Below the pieces are notes generated by a model that saw only the letters and a list, made by a program, of their open reading frames with translations, searched no databases and was not told the origin of the DNA. From CAXXOK01 sp963674895 (GTDB lineage: Bacteria > Bacillota > Clostridia > Christensenellales > Aristaeellaceae), in assembly GCA_963674895.2 (NCBI GenBank), contig CAXXCY010000001.1:434001-498000 (forward strand): DNA of 64,000 nucleotides, given 5' to 3'. The position numbers and the translations under genes are program-made. This document shows, one piece after another, positions 8,822-17,683 of the stretch. Numbering within the stretch: the stretch's first letter is position 1; each line of letters starts with the position of its first letter.

Positions 8822-9853
8822 TTGGCAACCATGAAGGAAATCGCCGAGCTCTCCGGCGTGTCCGTCGCGACCGTATCGCATGTTCTGAGCGGCAAAAAAA
8901 ACGTCAGCCCCGCCAGGCGCCGGCGCGTGGAGCAGGCCATCGAAAAGACCAACTACAGGCCCAACGTGATCGCCAAATCCCTGCGGATGAACAAAACGCA
9001 TATCATCGGCGTGCTGGCGGAGGACCTGCAAAGCTTTCCGATTCCGGAAATCGTGGACGGTATCTGCCAGATGCTTGAGAAAAGCGGGTATCAGGTGCTG
9101 TTCAACAACCTGCGGCTTTTGCAAAAGCTCTACAACCAATACGAACAGCTCACCCAATATATCGAAACCATCAATCAGGGCATCCAGCTTCTGGAGCACG
9201 CGCGGGTGGACGGCATCATCTATATCGCGATGCACGACCGCCGCATCGACGGCATACACCATCCGGCCAACACGCCCATGATTTTTGCTTACGCGGACAG
9301 CGGCACGCCCGACAGCGGCTCTGTAACCTACGACAACGAAACCAGCGCCTATGAAATGACGAAGCTTCTGATCAGCCAAAACCACAAGCGCATCGCGCTG
9401 ATCGCGGGGCACCCCGGCTCTTCCCCCACCAAAAAGCGTTTGTCCGGATACCGCGCGGCCATGGACGAGGCGGGCCTGCGCGTTCCGCCGGAGTACATCC
9501 GGTGGGGGGATTGGGAGTACCACTCCGGCATGGAGCAGACCGAGGTTCTGCTGACCCTCACGCTGCCCCCGACGGCGATTTTCGCCATGAACGATTTGAT
9601 GGCGGCCGGCTGCTACGGGGCCATCCGGCGCCGCGGGCTGAATATCCCCGAGGATATCTCCGTCGTGGGATACGATAACCGAGAGATCGCGACCTGCCTG
9701 TACCCGAGCCTGACGACCGTCGTGCTGCCCAACCGCCAGATCGGCTACACCGCCGCGGAGCAGCTGCTGCAGCGGCTGCGCCACCAGGCGGCGCCCTCCG
9801 GCATCGTGCTTCCCTGCAGCATCATCCGCCGCGATTCCTCCCGGGAGATTTAG
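8822..9853 (+). CDS. LacI-family transcriptional repressor
   Basis: DNA-binding regulator of about 343 residues. The N-terminal helix-turn-helix reads MKEIAELSGVSVATVSHVLS, followed by the hinge helix region (YRPNVIAKSLRM) and a periplasmic-binding-protein-like sensor domain with IIGVLAEDLQ, DNETSAYEMTKLLI and FAMNDLMAAGCY. The frame is open from an ATG at 8801, but the TTG at 8822 has GAGG eight bases before it and gives the usual family N-terminus (M-A-T-M-K-E-I-A). It is divergent from the GH127/ABC operon with matching palindromic operators between, so it most likely represses that operon until an arabinose-type sugar binds. Confidence 0.9.
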   Translation: MATMKEIAELSGVSVATVSHVLSGKKNVSPARRRRVEQAIEKTNYRPNVIAKSLRMNKTHIIGVLAEDLQSFPIPEIVDGICQMLEKSGYQVLFNNLRLLQKLYNQYEQLTQYIETINQGIQLLEHARVDGIIYIAMHDRRIDGIHHPANTPMIFAYADSGTPDSGSVTYDNETSAYEMTKLLISQNHKRIALIAGHPGSSPTKKRLSGYRAAMDEAGLRVPPEYIRWGDWEYHSGMEQTEVLLTLTLPPTAIFAMNDLMAAGCYGAIRRRGLNIPEDISVVGYDNREIATCLYPSLTTVVLPNRQIGYTAAEQLLQRLRHQAAPSGIVLPCSIIRRDSSREI

Positions 9854-9914
9854 GGCAACAGAAATAGAGTTTTATGAAATGTTTTGGGGTGAACCCCCTA
9901 TATTGCCTGCTTCG

Positions 9915-10949
9915 TTACAGCTGCATGCCGCGGCGCGAGGCTGCGAGAACTTCGCGGTAATCCTTGAGGTTTTCCAAAAGCAGCGCCTGCGTTTTCAGCC
10001 CGTAGGGGCAGCGCTCCTCGCATTGCCCGCAGTGCAGGCAGTCCTCGATCCGGTCGGCCTTCGCCTGGTTTTCCTCGCTGAGCCACCGTTCTGTCGGCGA
10101 CCGCCTGAGGAGCAGGGATATCCGCGCGAAGAGGCTGATCTCGATGCCCGCCGGGCAGGGCATACAGTAGCCGCAGCCCCGGCAGAAGCTGCCGGACAGG
10201 GCCTTGCGGTCCCGGCCGATCAGGGCGGAGATTGTATCGTCCATGCGCGGCGGATGCGCCTGCAGGGCGAGGAACTCGTCCAGCTCGCTTTCCCGCTGGA
10301 TACCCCAGATCGGCAGGACGTTGGGAAACTGCGACATAAAGGCGTACGCGGCCCCGGCGTTTACAATCAGCCCGCCGGAGAGCGCCTTCATCGCCAGAAA
10401 CCCCATGTCCGCGTCCGCGCACGCCTGCGCCAAGTCCAGGTCCGCCTGCGCGGCCAGATAGCTGAACGGGAACTGCAGCGTTTCGTACAGCCCGCTTTCC
10501 GCCGCCTCGCGCGCGACGGCCAGGCTGTGGTTGGTAATGCCGATGTGCCGGATTTTCCCCTGCTTTTTCGCCTCCAGCATCGCGTGATACAGCCCGTCCT
10601 CCCCGCCCGGCACGGGGCAGAACGGCGGATTGTGAAACTGGTACAAATCGAGGTATTCGGTCCTGAGCGTTTGCAGGCTCGTATCCAGGTCCCGCCAAAA
10701 CCTCTCCGCCGTTTTCGCCGTGGTCTTGGTGGCGATATATACCTGCTCGCGGCAGCCATCGAACGCGAGGCCGATTTTCTCCTCGCTGTCGGAATACGCC
10801 CGCGCCGTATCGTAAAAATTGATCCCGCCGTTAAGCGCCTTGCGCAGTATTTTGACCGCTTCGGTTTTCTCCGTCCGCTGCAGCGGCAGCACGCCGAAGC
10901 CGTTTTTGTTGACGGCGATTTCCGTTTTCCCCAGACGGATATGGTCCAT
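9915..10949 (-). CDS. aldo/keto reductase with C-terminal 4Fe-4S domain
   Basis: NADPH-linked oxidoreductase of the aldo/keto reductase superfamily, 344 residues. The barrel domain shows GGINFYDTARAYSDSEEKIG (catalytic Asp and Tyr), IATKTTAKT and IGITNHSLAVA. The C-terminal 110 residues carry two cysteine clusters, CRGCGYCMPCP and CLHCGQCEERCPYG, the pattern of bacterial ferredoxin-type 4Fe-4S binding, which suggests electron transfer coupled to the reductase. AGGAGGG ribosome site. It is convergent with the LacI gene and stands alone. Substrate cannot be told from the sequence. Confidence 0.9.
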   Translation of the reverse strand: MDHIRLGKTEIAVNKNGFGVLPLQRTEKTEAVKILRKALNGGINFYDTARAYSDSEEKIGLAFDGCREQVYIATKTTAKTAERFWRDLDTSLQTLRTEYLDLYQFHNPPFCPVPGGEDGLYHAMLEAKKQGKIRHIGITNHSLAVAREAAESGLYETLQFPFSYLAAQADLDLAQACADADMGFLAMKALSGGLIVNAGAAYAFMSQFPNVLPIWGIQRESELDEFLALQAHPPRMDDTISALIGRDRKALSGSFCRGCGYCMPCPAGIEISLFARISLLLRRSPTERWLSEENQAKADRIEDCLHCGQCEERCPYGLKTQALLLENLKDYREVLAASRRGMQL

Positions 10950-11233
10950 GATAAAGCCCTCCTGATGTTGGTGGTTTTATCATACCATAGATAGGCAAGT
11001 GGTCGGGTACTTGCCGACAGGCATGCCGGCTCCCGTATGGATTATTATCATAAGCTCACCGCTGTTTTGTCCAAAGGCCTGCGAAGCGTTTTTCCATGCG
11101 GACGGGCCGGGCGAACCCGGCAAATACTGGTTGCATTCCGGAAATGAAACTGGTACGATCAGCATATATCCGGGATCCGGATACCATAACGCTTCATGCC
11201 ATGCCGTATACAGGGCATTCAGGGGGATATACC

Positions 11234-12391
11234 ATGAAGAAACAACGGGCTGCGGCCGCCATTCTGACCGCAATTCTCTGCGTCTGCTTCCTTTCCGCGG
11301 CGTTAGGCGCAACCGTGGTAAGCGAGGAATACTATCAAAACCTGCTGGCGGCGCTTGCCCCGCAGGAAGGGGAAAGGCCCGCCTTCACCGCAGAGGACCT
11401 GGCGCAGTACCGGACCCTGACGGTCGGGGACAGGGGCGAGAGCGTGCAAAAGCTCAAGGACCGCATGTTTGCGCTGGGGTATTTCCGCAATCCGACGGCC
11501 AACGATACCTTTTCCGCAAAGACCGCGGAGTATGTGAAAACCTTTCAGGAGCTCAACGGGCTGGACGTCACCGGCGTCGCGACGCCGGAGATGCAGGCGC
11601 TGTTTTATTCCGAGTATGCCGCGGTGGGCCCCCATTCCGACAGGTACGTGCAAATCGAGCCGGATCTGGAAATCACCTACGGCAAGATCGTCCGTTACAA
11701 AAAAAGCGGCAGCGCATTCCAGCTGAATATTCAAAACAATACCGGCGAGAGGATCGATACCTACTATATTATCGCCATTCCGTATACCGCGGACGGGGAT
11801 CCCTGCGAAATGGCGGATACTTTGGGTGAGCAGCTGCTGCATTACTACCGCGTGGAGGATTTCGATCTCAATTCCGGCGGGAAGCTGTACAGCATCTCGC
11901 GCAGACTCGCCTTTGTGCTCTCCGAAGAAACCTATTATCCCGGCGTGATTGCCGCCGTGATCGCCTACGAAACGGCCGACGGCGACCTGGTGACCCAATA
12001 TTCGCCGGACAGCCTGTGGTACGGCTGCGGCAGCGCCGTGCCAAGCGGCCCCCATACGGAGGAAGGCAACACCGCGGTCACCTATCCCACGGAGGAAGAG
12101 CAGGCGGCGGCCTACAGCTGGTCGTTCGGGATCAATTACGCGTATCTTCCCGCGGTATACCGCAATTATTACGGCGTTCCCGAGGGCGTTTTTATCCATA
12201 CCGTTATCATAGATTCCCCCGCGGCCGACGCCGGCCTGCAAGAGGGCGATATCCTGATTTCCCTGGGCAACGTGCTGACCAACTGCTACGCCGGCGCGGA
12301 CGCCGCCATGGGGCGGATTGTGGAAGGCGAAAGCGCGGACGCGCTGTTTTGGCGGGACGGCGTGTTTTATTTGACGACGATTACAAGGTGA
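11234..12391 (+). CDS. secreted peptidoglycan-binding and PDZ-domain protein
   Basis: Exported protein of 385 residues. The open frame extends 46 codons upstream, but the ATG at 11234 has AGGGGGA in front and starts a signal peptide (MKKQRAAAAILTAILCVCF). Residues of about 60-125 form a type-1 peptidoglycan-binding domain (LTVGDRGESVQKLKDRMFAL ... FQELNGLDVTGVATPEMQ). The middle 180 residues are unassigned. The last 75 residues resemble a PDZ domain: IIDSPAADAGLQEGDILISL. There is no protease triad. A wall-anchored scaffold or chaperone that recognises C-termini is plausible. Confidence 0.8.
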   Translation: MKKQRAAAAILTAILCVCFLSAALGATVVSEEYYQNLLAALAPQEGERPAFTAEDLAQYRTLTVGDRGESVQKLKDRMFALGYFRNPTANDTFSAKTAEYVKTFQELNGLDVTGVATPEMQALFYSEYAAVGPHSDRYVQIEPDLEITYGKIVRYKKSGSAFQLNIQNNTGERIDTYYIIAIPYTADGDPCEMADTLGEQLLHYYRVEDFDLNSGGKLYSISRRLAFVLSEETYYPGVIAAVIAYETADGDLVTQYSPDSLWYGCGSAVPSGPHTEEGNTAVTYPTEEEQAAAYSWSFGINYAYLPAVYRNYYGVPEGVFIHTVIIDSPAADAGLQEGDILISLGNVLTNCYAGADAAMGRIVEGESADALFWRDGVFYLTTITR

Positions 12392-12428
12392 GGGTGGGGG
12401 GAAAAAATAAGGGCTTCTTATGCAGCGT

Positions 12429-13352
12429 TTAAAATGCGTTTGGATCAAATACTGTAATACGCGGAGTATAATCATCCAAACCAAACTCTCTTATTGGTTT
12501 AAAAATAATATTTTCTTGATCAACTGTTTCCCTTCCAACCGTTCCCATCATTCTATAGATTAATTGTCGTTTTGACACAAGATTGTGATAATAAACAGTT
12601 GTTTTGCTATTCTCTTTCAAAATAAATGGCCGTAAGAAAGCACGATCCGTTTGTCCCAAAGAGTGTCCGATGATATGAATATCATACTCATTTTCATCCT
12701 TGAGCCAATCTTTATACTGAGTATCCGTATTTTTATATGCACGCTGGTGCACTTTATCATATTCACACCAAGCTTCACTACCATAATCATCAGAAGGATC
12801 ATATCCAAATACAATATGTGATTCATTGTCATTTAACGAGGCTTTTCCATTTAAATAGCATATTTCAGCTTCTAGTTCATATAAACGTTCAACAGTATTA
12901 GAGTAATTAAAACTTAGAATTCGATTTGTATATCTTAAATCTATTTTATTCTTTACAGACTCATTATTTATTTTTTCTACGATATATTGTTCGAACTCGC
13001 GTAGTATGAATTTGTCAAGTATTTCCTTAAAAGTTACTCGATCCTTTCCATCACGTAACTTATGCATTTCATCTTCTATAATATCCGCAATATTGTTTTC
13101 AAGATCAATCCAATTATCACTTGCATTAAAGAGCTTTAATAAAAAATACGGAACATAATTCCTGCTAAAGTATTTATCTTCTGGATACGGCTTTGATTTG
13201 GATCTCATTGCCCAAAACAAATCAAGATCAAATGAATTATATGTTCCCATCTTGTTATTTTGAAATGCCCATTCTAAAAAGTCTTGATACTTTGTCTTTA
13301 AATTGTGTGCTAAATCAAAGCCGTTTCCTAGAACGAGTAAATTCATTCTCAT
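12429..13352 (-). CDS. AbiH-family abortive infection protein
   Basis: Protein of 307 residues whose start MNLLVLGNGFDLAHNLKTKY, with the glycine-rich LGNGFDLAH signature, matches the AbiH family of phage abortive-infection proteins. Other landmarks are ILSFNYSNTVERLY, YLNGKASLND and IHIIGHSLGQTDRAFL. The biochemical activity of AbiH is not established. Base composition is strikingly AT-rich against the GC-rich genes on either side, and codon use differs accordingly, so the gene was probably acquired by transfer. It is a single gene with no partner, inserted between the PDZ-protein gene and the trp leader. Confidence 0.85.
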   Translation of the reverse strand: MRMNLLVLGNGFDLAHNLKTKYQDFLEWAFQNNKMGTYNSFDLDLFWAMRSKSKPYPEDKYFSRNYVPYFLLKLFNASDNWIDLENNIADIIEDEMHKLRDGKDRVTFKEILDKFILREFEQYIVEKINNESVKNKIDLRYTNRILSFNYSNTVERLYELEAEICYLNGKASLNDNESHIVFGYDPSDDYGSEAWCEYDKVHQRAYKNTDTQYKDWLKDENEYDIHIIGHSLGQTDRAFLRPFILKENSKTTVYYHNLVSKRQLIYRMMGTVGRETVDQENIIFKPIREFGLDDYTPRITVFDPNAF

Positions 13353-13453
13353 CTCTCTACACCCGCTTTCCTTATATAGAGTTACAATTTTTCTTTATTA
13401 ATACTTCTAGTGAATTATTATAGATATATAGCACATACATTTCAAGAGAATAT

Positions 13454-13483
13454 TTGACAACCTCCATCCCCCTATGCTACACT
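13454..13483 (+). promoter_or_regulatory. trp operon promoter
   Basis: TTGACA (13454-13459), 18 bases, TACACT (13478-13483), placed directly before the T-box leader. Confidence 0.65.
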
Positions 13484-13504
13484 ACCCGTAATTTCATAGC
13501 AAAC

Positions 13505-13770
13505 CGCTGAAGCGGAGATAACGGTGGCCATGATCTCACAGAGAGCTCGGAACGCTGGAAACGGGCAGAACACAAGCCATCAAATGGACCGCAGAGGGCG
13601 CGGGGAAAGGGCGGAAGCCTGAGTATATCGCGACGTGAGGGCATACGTCAGTTGCCGGGGATATGATGGTATCCCGCAAAGCGCACGGCAGCAATACCGT
13701 GAATCAGGGTGGCACCGCGAGTTTACACAGCTCGTCCTTGACAGAATTGTCAGGGACGAGCTTTTCTATT
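13505..13770 (+). promoter_or_regulatory. tryptophan T-box leader
   Basis: The leader senses uncharged tRNA and allows read-through into trpE when it binds. The T-box core AGGGTGGCACCGCG is at 13706-13719. It is followed by a terminator stem: AGCTCGTCC at 13729 pairs with GGGACGAGCT ending at 13761, then TTTT. In stem I the sequence ATGGACC places the codon TGG (13585-13587) before an A, as expected for the specifier, so the sensed tRNA is tRNA-Trp. When starved, the T-box pairs with the 5' side of the terminator to form the antiterminator. Secondary-structure details of stem I are inferred, not computed. Confidence 0.93.
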
Positions 13771-13830
13771 TGGAAAGCTTCCCGCTCCGGCATCCCGACC
13801 GACCAACCATACGAAAGGCGTGACCCATCC

Positions 13831-15318
13831 ATGATGAAACCGAATTTGGAAGAAGCCAGGCAGCTTTCATCCACCGGAAAGTACACCATCCTGCCCTTAA
13901 GCTGCGAGCTGTACGCCGACGCCACCACCGCCATCGAGGTATTGAAACGGCTTAAGGCCGTGAGCGAGCACTGCTATCTGCTGGAATCCGTGGAAAACCA
14001 GGAGAAGTTCGGCCGCTACACGTTCCTGGGCTACGACCCGAGCCTGACCCTCGCCTGCACGGGCGGCCGGGCGGTGCTGAAAAAAGGCGAAGCCATACTC
14101 CGCGAGGGCGGCGACCCGAGCCGGATGATCCGCGACGTACTGCTGGATTACAAAAGCCCGCATATGGACTACCTGCCCTCGTTCACGGGCGGGCTGGTGG
14201 GCTATTTCGCCTACGACTACATCCAGTATTCCGAGCCGACCCTCGTGCTGGACGCCGACGACCAGGAGAACTTCCAGGACGTCGACCTGATGCTGTTTGA
14301 CCGCGTCATCGCGTTTGACAACATCCGCAACAAGATCATCCTGATCGTAAACGTAAGCTGCAAAGACATCGAAAACGAGTACCGGCGCGGCAGGGAGGAG
14401 CTCAAAGCCATGCGGGAGCTGATCCTGCACGGCGCGCCCTGCGAGGAAAAACCGCCGAAGCTGTTATCCCCGCTGCGCCCGCTGTTTACCAAAGACGAGT
14501 TCTGCGAGATGGTACGAAAGGCCAAGCGCTACATATACGACGGCGATATCTTTCAGGTGGTGCTTTCCAATCGCCTGGACGCGGATTTCGAGGGCAGCCT
14601 GCTGGACGCGTACCGCGTGCTCCGCTGCACCAACCCCTCGCCCTACATGTTCTATTTCTCCGGCGACGATATCGAGGTCGCGGGCGCGTCGCCAGAAACT
14701 TTGGTGAAGCTTGAAAACGGCGAGCTGTACACCTTCCCGCTGGCGGGCACGCGCCCGCGCGGGGCCGCGCCGCCGGAGGACAAACGCCTCGAGGAGGAGC
14801 TTTTGCGCGACCCCAAGGAGCTTGCGGAGCACAACATGCTGGTGGACCTCGGGCGAAACGACCTGGGCCGTATCTCAAAGTTCGGCACCGTGAAGGTGGA
14901 AAAATACCTGAGCATCGAGCGGTTTTCCCACGTCATGCACATCGGCTCCACCGTGCGCGGCGAGATTAAAGAGGGCATGGACGCGCTGAGCGCCGTGGAG
15001 GCGGTGCTGCCCGCGGGCACGCTAAGCGGCGCGCCGAAGATCCGCGCCTGCGAGATCATCAACGAGCTGGAAAACAACAAGCGCGGGCTGTACGGCGGGG
15101 CAATCGGGTACATCGACTTCGCGGGGAACCTGGATACCTGCATCGCCATCCGCATCGCGTACCTGAGAAACGGGCGCGTGTTCGTGCGCTCGGGCGCGGG
15201 CATCGTTGCCGACAGCGTACCCGAAACCGAGCATCAGGAATGCCTCAACAAGGCCAAGGCCGTAGTGCAGGCGCTGGAACTGGCGCAGGAGGGACTGGAC
15301 CATGATTGTATTGATTGA
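13831..15318 (+). CDS. trpE: anthranilate synthase component I
   Basis: Converts chorismate and ammonia (from TrpG) to anthranilate, the first tryptophan step; 495 residues. The upstream-open frame runs through the T-box, so the ATG at 13831 is chosen, which has AAAGGCG before it. The N-terminal feedback pocket is visible as YLLESVENQEKFGRYTFLGY, the LLES motif being the known tryptophan-binding segment. The catalytic half shows AGASPETLVKL, AGTRPRGA, LVDLGRNDLGR, LSGAPKIRACEIINELE and RSGAGIVADSVPETEHQEC. The last 17 bases overlap trpG, so the two subunits are coupled in translation. Confidence 0.97.
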   Translation: MMKPNLEEARQLSSTGKYTILPLSCELYADATTAIEVLKRLKAVSEHCYLLESVENQEKFGRYTFLGYDPSLTLACTGGRAVLKKGEAILREGGDPSRMIRDVLLDYKSPHMDYLPSFTGGLVGYFAYDYIQYSEPTLVLDADDQENFQDVDLMLFDRVIAFDNIRNKIILIVNVSCKDIENEYRRGREELKAMRELILHGAPCEEKPPKLLSPLRPLFTKDEFCEMVRKAKRYIYDGDIFQVVLSNRLDADFEGSLLDAYRVLRCTNPSPYMFYFSGDDIEVAGASPETLVKLENGELYTFPLAGTRPRGAAPPEDKRLEEELLRDPKELAEHNMLVDLGRNDLGRISKFGTVKVEKYLSIERFSHVMHIGSTVRGEIKEGMDALSAVEAVLPAGTLSGAPKIRACEIINELENNKRGLYGGAIGYIDFAGNLDTCIAIRIAYLRNGRVFVRSGAGIVADSVPETEHQECLNKAKAVVQALELAQEGLDHDCID

Positions 15319-15868
15319 TAACTACGACAGCTTTTCCTACAACCTCTACCAGCTCGTCGGCACGCTGAACCCGGATATCCGCGTGGTGCGAAACGACGAG
15401 CTGACCGTGGACGGGGTCCGGGCGCTGCACCCCAGCCACGTGATCCTCTCCCCCGGCCCGGGCTACCCCAGGGACGCCGGAATCTGCATCGAGGCGGCCA
15501 AAACGCTCGGCAGCGAGACCCGCATCCTCGGCGTGTGCCTGGGGCACCAGGCGATCTGCGAGGCGTTCGGCGCGACGATCTCCCACGCCAAGCAGCTGAT
15601 GCACGGGCGGCAGTCCATGGTCGCGGTCAAGGCCGCCTGCCCGCTTTTCAAGGGCCTGATGCCGTGGATTCCCGCGGGGCGCTACCACTCGCTGGCCGCC
15701 AAACGAAGCACCCTGCCCGAAACGCTGCGCGTGATGGCTGAAACCGACGACGGCGAGGTGATGGCCGTGCAGCACGCGCACCTGCCGGTTTTCGGCCTGC
15801 AGTTCCACCCCGAAAGTATCCTCACGCCGGACGGGGTCAAGATACTCAGCAACTTCATCCATCTATGA
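15302..15868 (+). CDS. trpG: anthranilate synthase component II (glutamine amidotransferase)
   Basis: Class-I glutamine amidotransferase of 188 residues that feeds ammonia to TrpE. The catalytic triad is present: Cys79 in GVCLGHQ, His169 and Glu171 in FHPES. The oxyanion region reads LSPGPGYPRDAG. In many bacteria this subunit also serves folate synthesis (PabA role); here the position between trpE and trpD argues for tryptophan. Start overlaps the trpE end; trpD follows after 13 bases with an AAAGGAG site. Confidence 0.96.
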   Translation: MIVLIDNYDSFSYNLYQLVGTLNPDIRVVRNDELTVDGVRALHPSHVILSPGPGYPRDAGICIEAAKTLGSETRILGVCLGHQAICEAFGATISHAKQLMHGRQSMVAVKAACPLFKGLMPWIPAGRYHSLAAKRSTLPETLRVMAETDDGEVMAVQHAHLPVFGLQFHPESILTPDGVKILSNFIHL

Positions 15869-15881
15869 AAGGAGCATCACA

Positions 15882-16904
15882 ATGATTACACAAGCAACCG
15901 CCAAATTGATCGACCATATGAACCTCACCTACGGCGAGGCCGCGGCCGTGATGGACGAGATGATGTCCGGCCAGCCCTCGCCCGTGCAGACGGCGGCGTT
16001 TCTGGCCGCGCTCTCCGCCAAGGGGGAGACCGTGGAAGAGATCACCGCCTGCGCCGCGCGCATGCGCGCGCACGCCACGCCGGTAAAGCATAACCTGAAC
16101 CTGCTGGAGATCGTCGGCACGGGCGGCGACGGCGCGCACACCATCAACATCTCCACCACGGCGGCGATCGTGATCGCGGCCTCGGGCATCAAGGTCGCCA
16201 AGCACGGCAACCGAGCGGCCTCCTCCAGGTGCGGGGCGGCGGACTGCCTGGAGGCGCTGGGCGTAAACATTGCCCAAAGCCCGGAGCGCTGCGTGGAAAT
16301 GCTCAAGTCCATCGGCATCTGCTTTTTCTTCGCGCAGCAGTACCACACGTCCATGAAGCACGTCGCGCCCGTACGCAAAGAGATGGGCGTGCGCACGATC
16401 TTCAACATACTGGGCCCGCTCACCAATCCCGCCGCCGCGTCCATGCAGGTGCTGGGCGTGTTCGCGGAGCACCTGGTGGAGCCGCTGGCGCACGCGCTAG
16501 CAAACCTCGGCGTGAAGCGCGGCATGGTGGTGTACGGGCAGGACAAGCTCGACGAAATCTCCCTCTCCGCGCCCACCACCGTGTGCGAGTTCGAGGGAGA
16601 AACCTTCCGCACCTATGAAATCCGGCCGCAGGACTTCGGCTTCACCCCCTGCCAGAAAGCCGACCTCGCGGGCGGCGCGCCGGAGGAAAACGCGGCCATC
16701 GTTCGCGCACTGTTTTCCGGCGCGAAAGGCCCCAAGCGCGACGCGGTGCTGCTGAACGCGGGCGCGGGGCTGTATATCGGCAGGAAGGCCGATACCCTCG
16801 CGGAGGGCGTGAAGCTGGCCGCAAAACTGATCGACGACGGCGCGGCGAGCGCCAAGCTCGACGCGTTTATCGAGGAATCCAACCGGCCCGAGGTGAACGC
16901 ATGA
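15882..16904 (+). CDS. trpD: anthranilate phosphoribosyltransferase
   Basis: Transfers phosphoribose from PRPP to anthranilate; 340 residues, the usual size. The PRPP-binding loops are VGTGGDG, KHGNRAASS and NISTTAAIV. The anthranilate-binding stretch HVAPVRKEMGVRTIFNILGP and the metal-site VYGQDKLDEIS are also in place. Unlike enteric bacteria it is not fused to TrpG. The stop overlaps the trpC start (ATGA). Confidence 0.97.
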   Translation: MITQATAKLIDHMNLTYGEAAAVMDEMMSGQPSPVQTAAFLAALSAKGETVEEITACAARMRAHATPVKHNLNLLEIVGTGGDGAHTINISTTAAIVIAASGIKVAKHGNRAASSRCGAADCLEALGVNIAQSPERCVEMLKSIGICFFFAQQYHTSMKHVAPVRKEMGVRTIFNILGPLTNPAAASMQVLGVFAEHLVEPLAHALANLGVKRGMVVYGQDKLDEISLSAPTTVCEFEGETFRTYEIRPQDFGFTPCQKADLAGGAPEENAAIVRALFSGAKGPKRDAVLLNAGAGLYIGRKADTLAEGVKLAAKLIDDGAASAKLDAFIEESNRPEVNA

Positions 16905-17683
16905 TTTTGGACGAGCTGGCGGCCCACGCCCGAAAGCGCGTGGCGGACGCCAAGGCCAAAACACCGCCGGACGCGCTGCGCGAACAGGCCCTGCGGCTAC
17001 CCAAGGGGGACTTCCGCTTCGAGCGCGCAATCCGGCAGCCCCGCGCCGCGCTGATCTGCGAAATCAAAAAGGCGTCGCCCTCCAAAGGCGTGATCGCGGA
17101 AGATTTTCCATATCTGGAAATCGCGCAGGAGTATGCCGGGGGCGGCGCGGACTGCCTTTCCTGCCTGACCGAACCCAAGTGGTTTCTGGGCTCGGACGAG
17201 ATTTTCCGTAATATCCGGCGGAAAACCGGCCTGCCCATGCTCCGCAAGGATTTTACCGTGGACGAGTACCAGCTCTACGAGGCGAAGCTCCTGGGCGCGG
17301 ACGCCGTGCTGCTGATCTGCGCCCTGCTTGATACCGATACCATAGCCCGCTATCTGGCGGTCTGCGATACGCTGGGGATGACCGCCGTCACGGAGGCGCA
17401 CGACGCGGCGGAAATCCGGTCCGCGGTCGGCGCGGGCGCGCGGGTGATCGGCGTGAACAACCGGAATTTGAAGGACTTCACCGTGGACTTTCACAACGCG
17501 CAAACCCTGCGCGGGCTCATCCCGCCGGACAGGCTGTTCGTGGCCGAATCCGGCGTGCGCACGCCGGAGGACGTCCGAGTCCTGCGCGATATCGGCGCGG
17601 ACGCCGTGCTGATCGGCGAGGCGCTGATGCGCGCACAGGACCGGCGCGCGGCGCTGGCCGCGTTCCTGGAGGCGGCGCAATGA
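16901..17683 (+). CDS. trpC: indole-3-glycerol-phosphate synthase
   Basis: Ring-closing step giving indole-3-glycerol phosphate; a TIM barrel of 260 residues. Family motifs follow in order: CEIKKASPSKGVI (catalytic lysines), LRKDFTVDEYQLYEAKLLGADAVLLI split across two strands, VNNRNLKDFTVD and FVAESGVRTPEDV. It stands alone as a single-domain enzyme; the TrpF domain often fused to it elsewhere is here fused to TrpB instead. Both ends overlap neighbours by four bases, so the operon is tightly coupled. Confidence 0.97.
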   Translation: MILDELAAHARKRVADAKAKTPPDALREQALRLPKGDFRFERAIRQPRAALICEIKKASPSKGVIAEDFPYLEIAQEYAGGGADCLSCLTEPKWFLGSDEIFRNIRRKTGLPMLRKDFTVDEYQLYEAKLLGADAVLLICALLDTDTIARYLAVCDTLGMTAVTEAHDAAEIRSAVGAGARVIGVNNRNLKDFTVDFHNAQTLRGLIPPDRLFVAESGVRTPEDVRVLRDIGADAVLIGEALMRAQDRRAALAAFLEAAQ

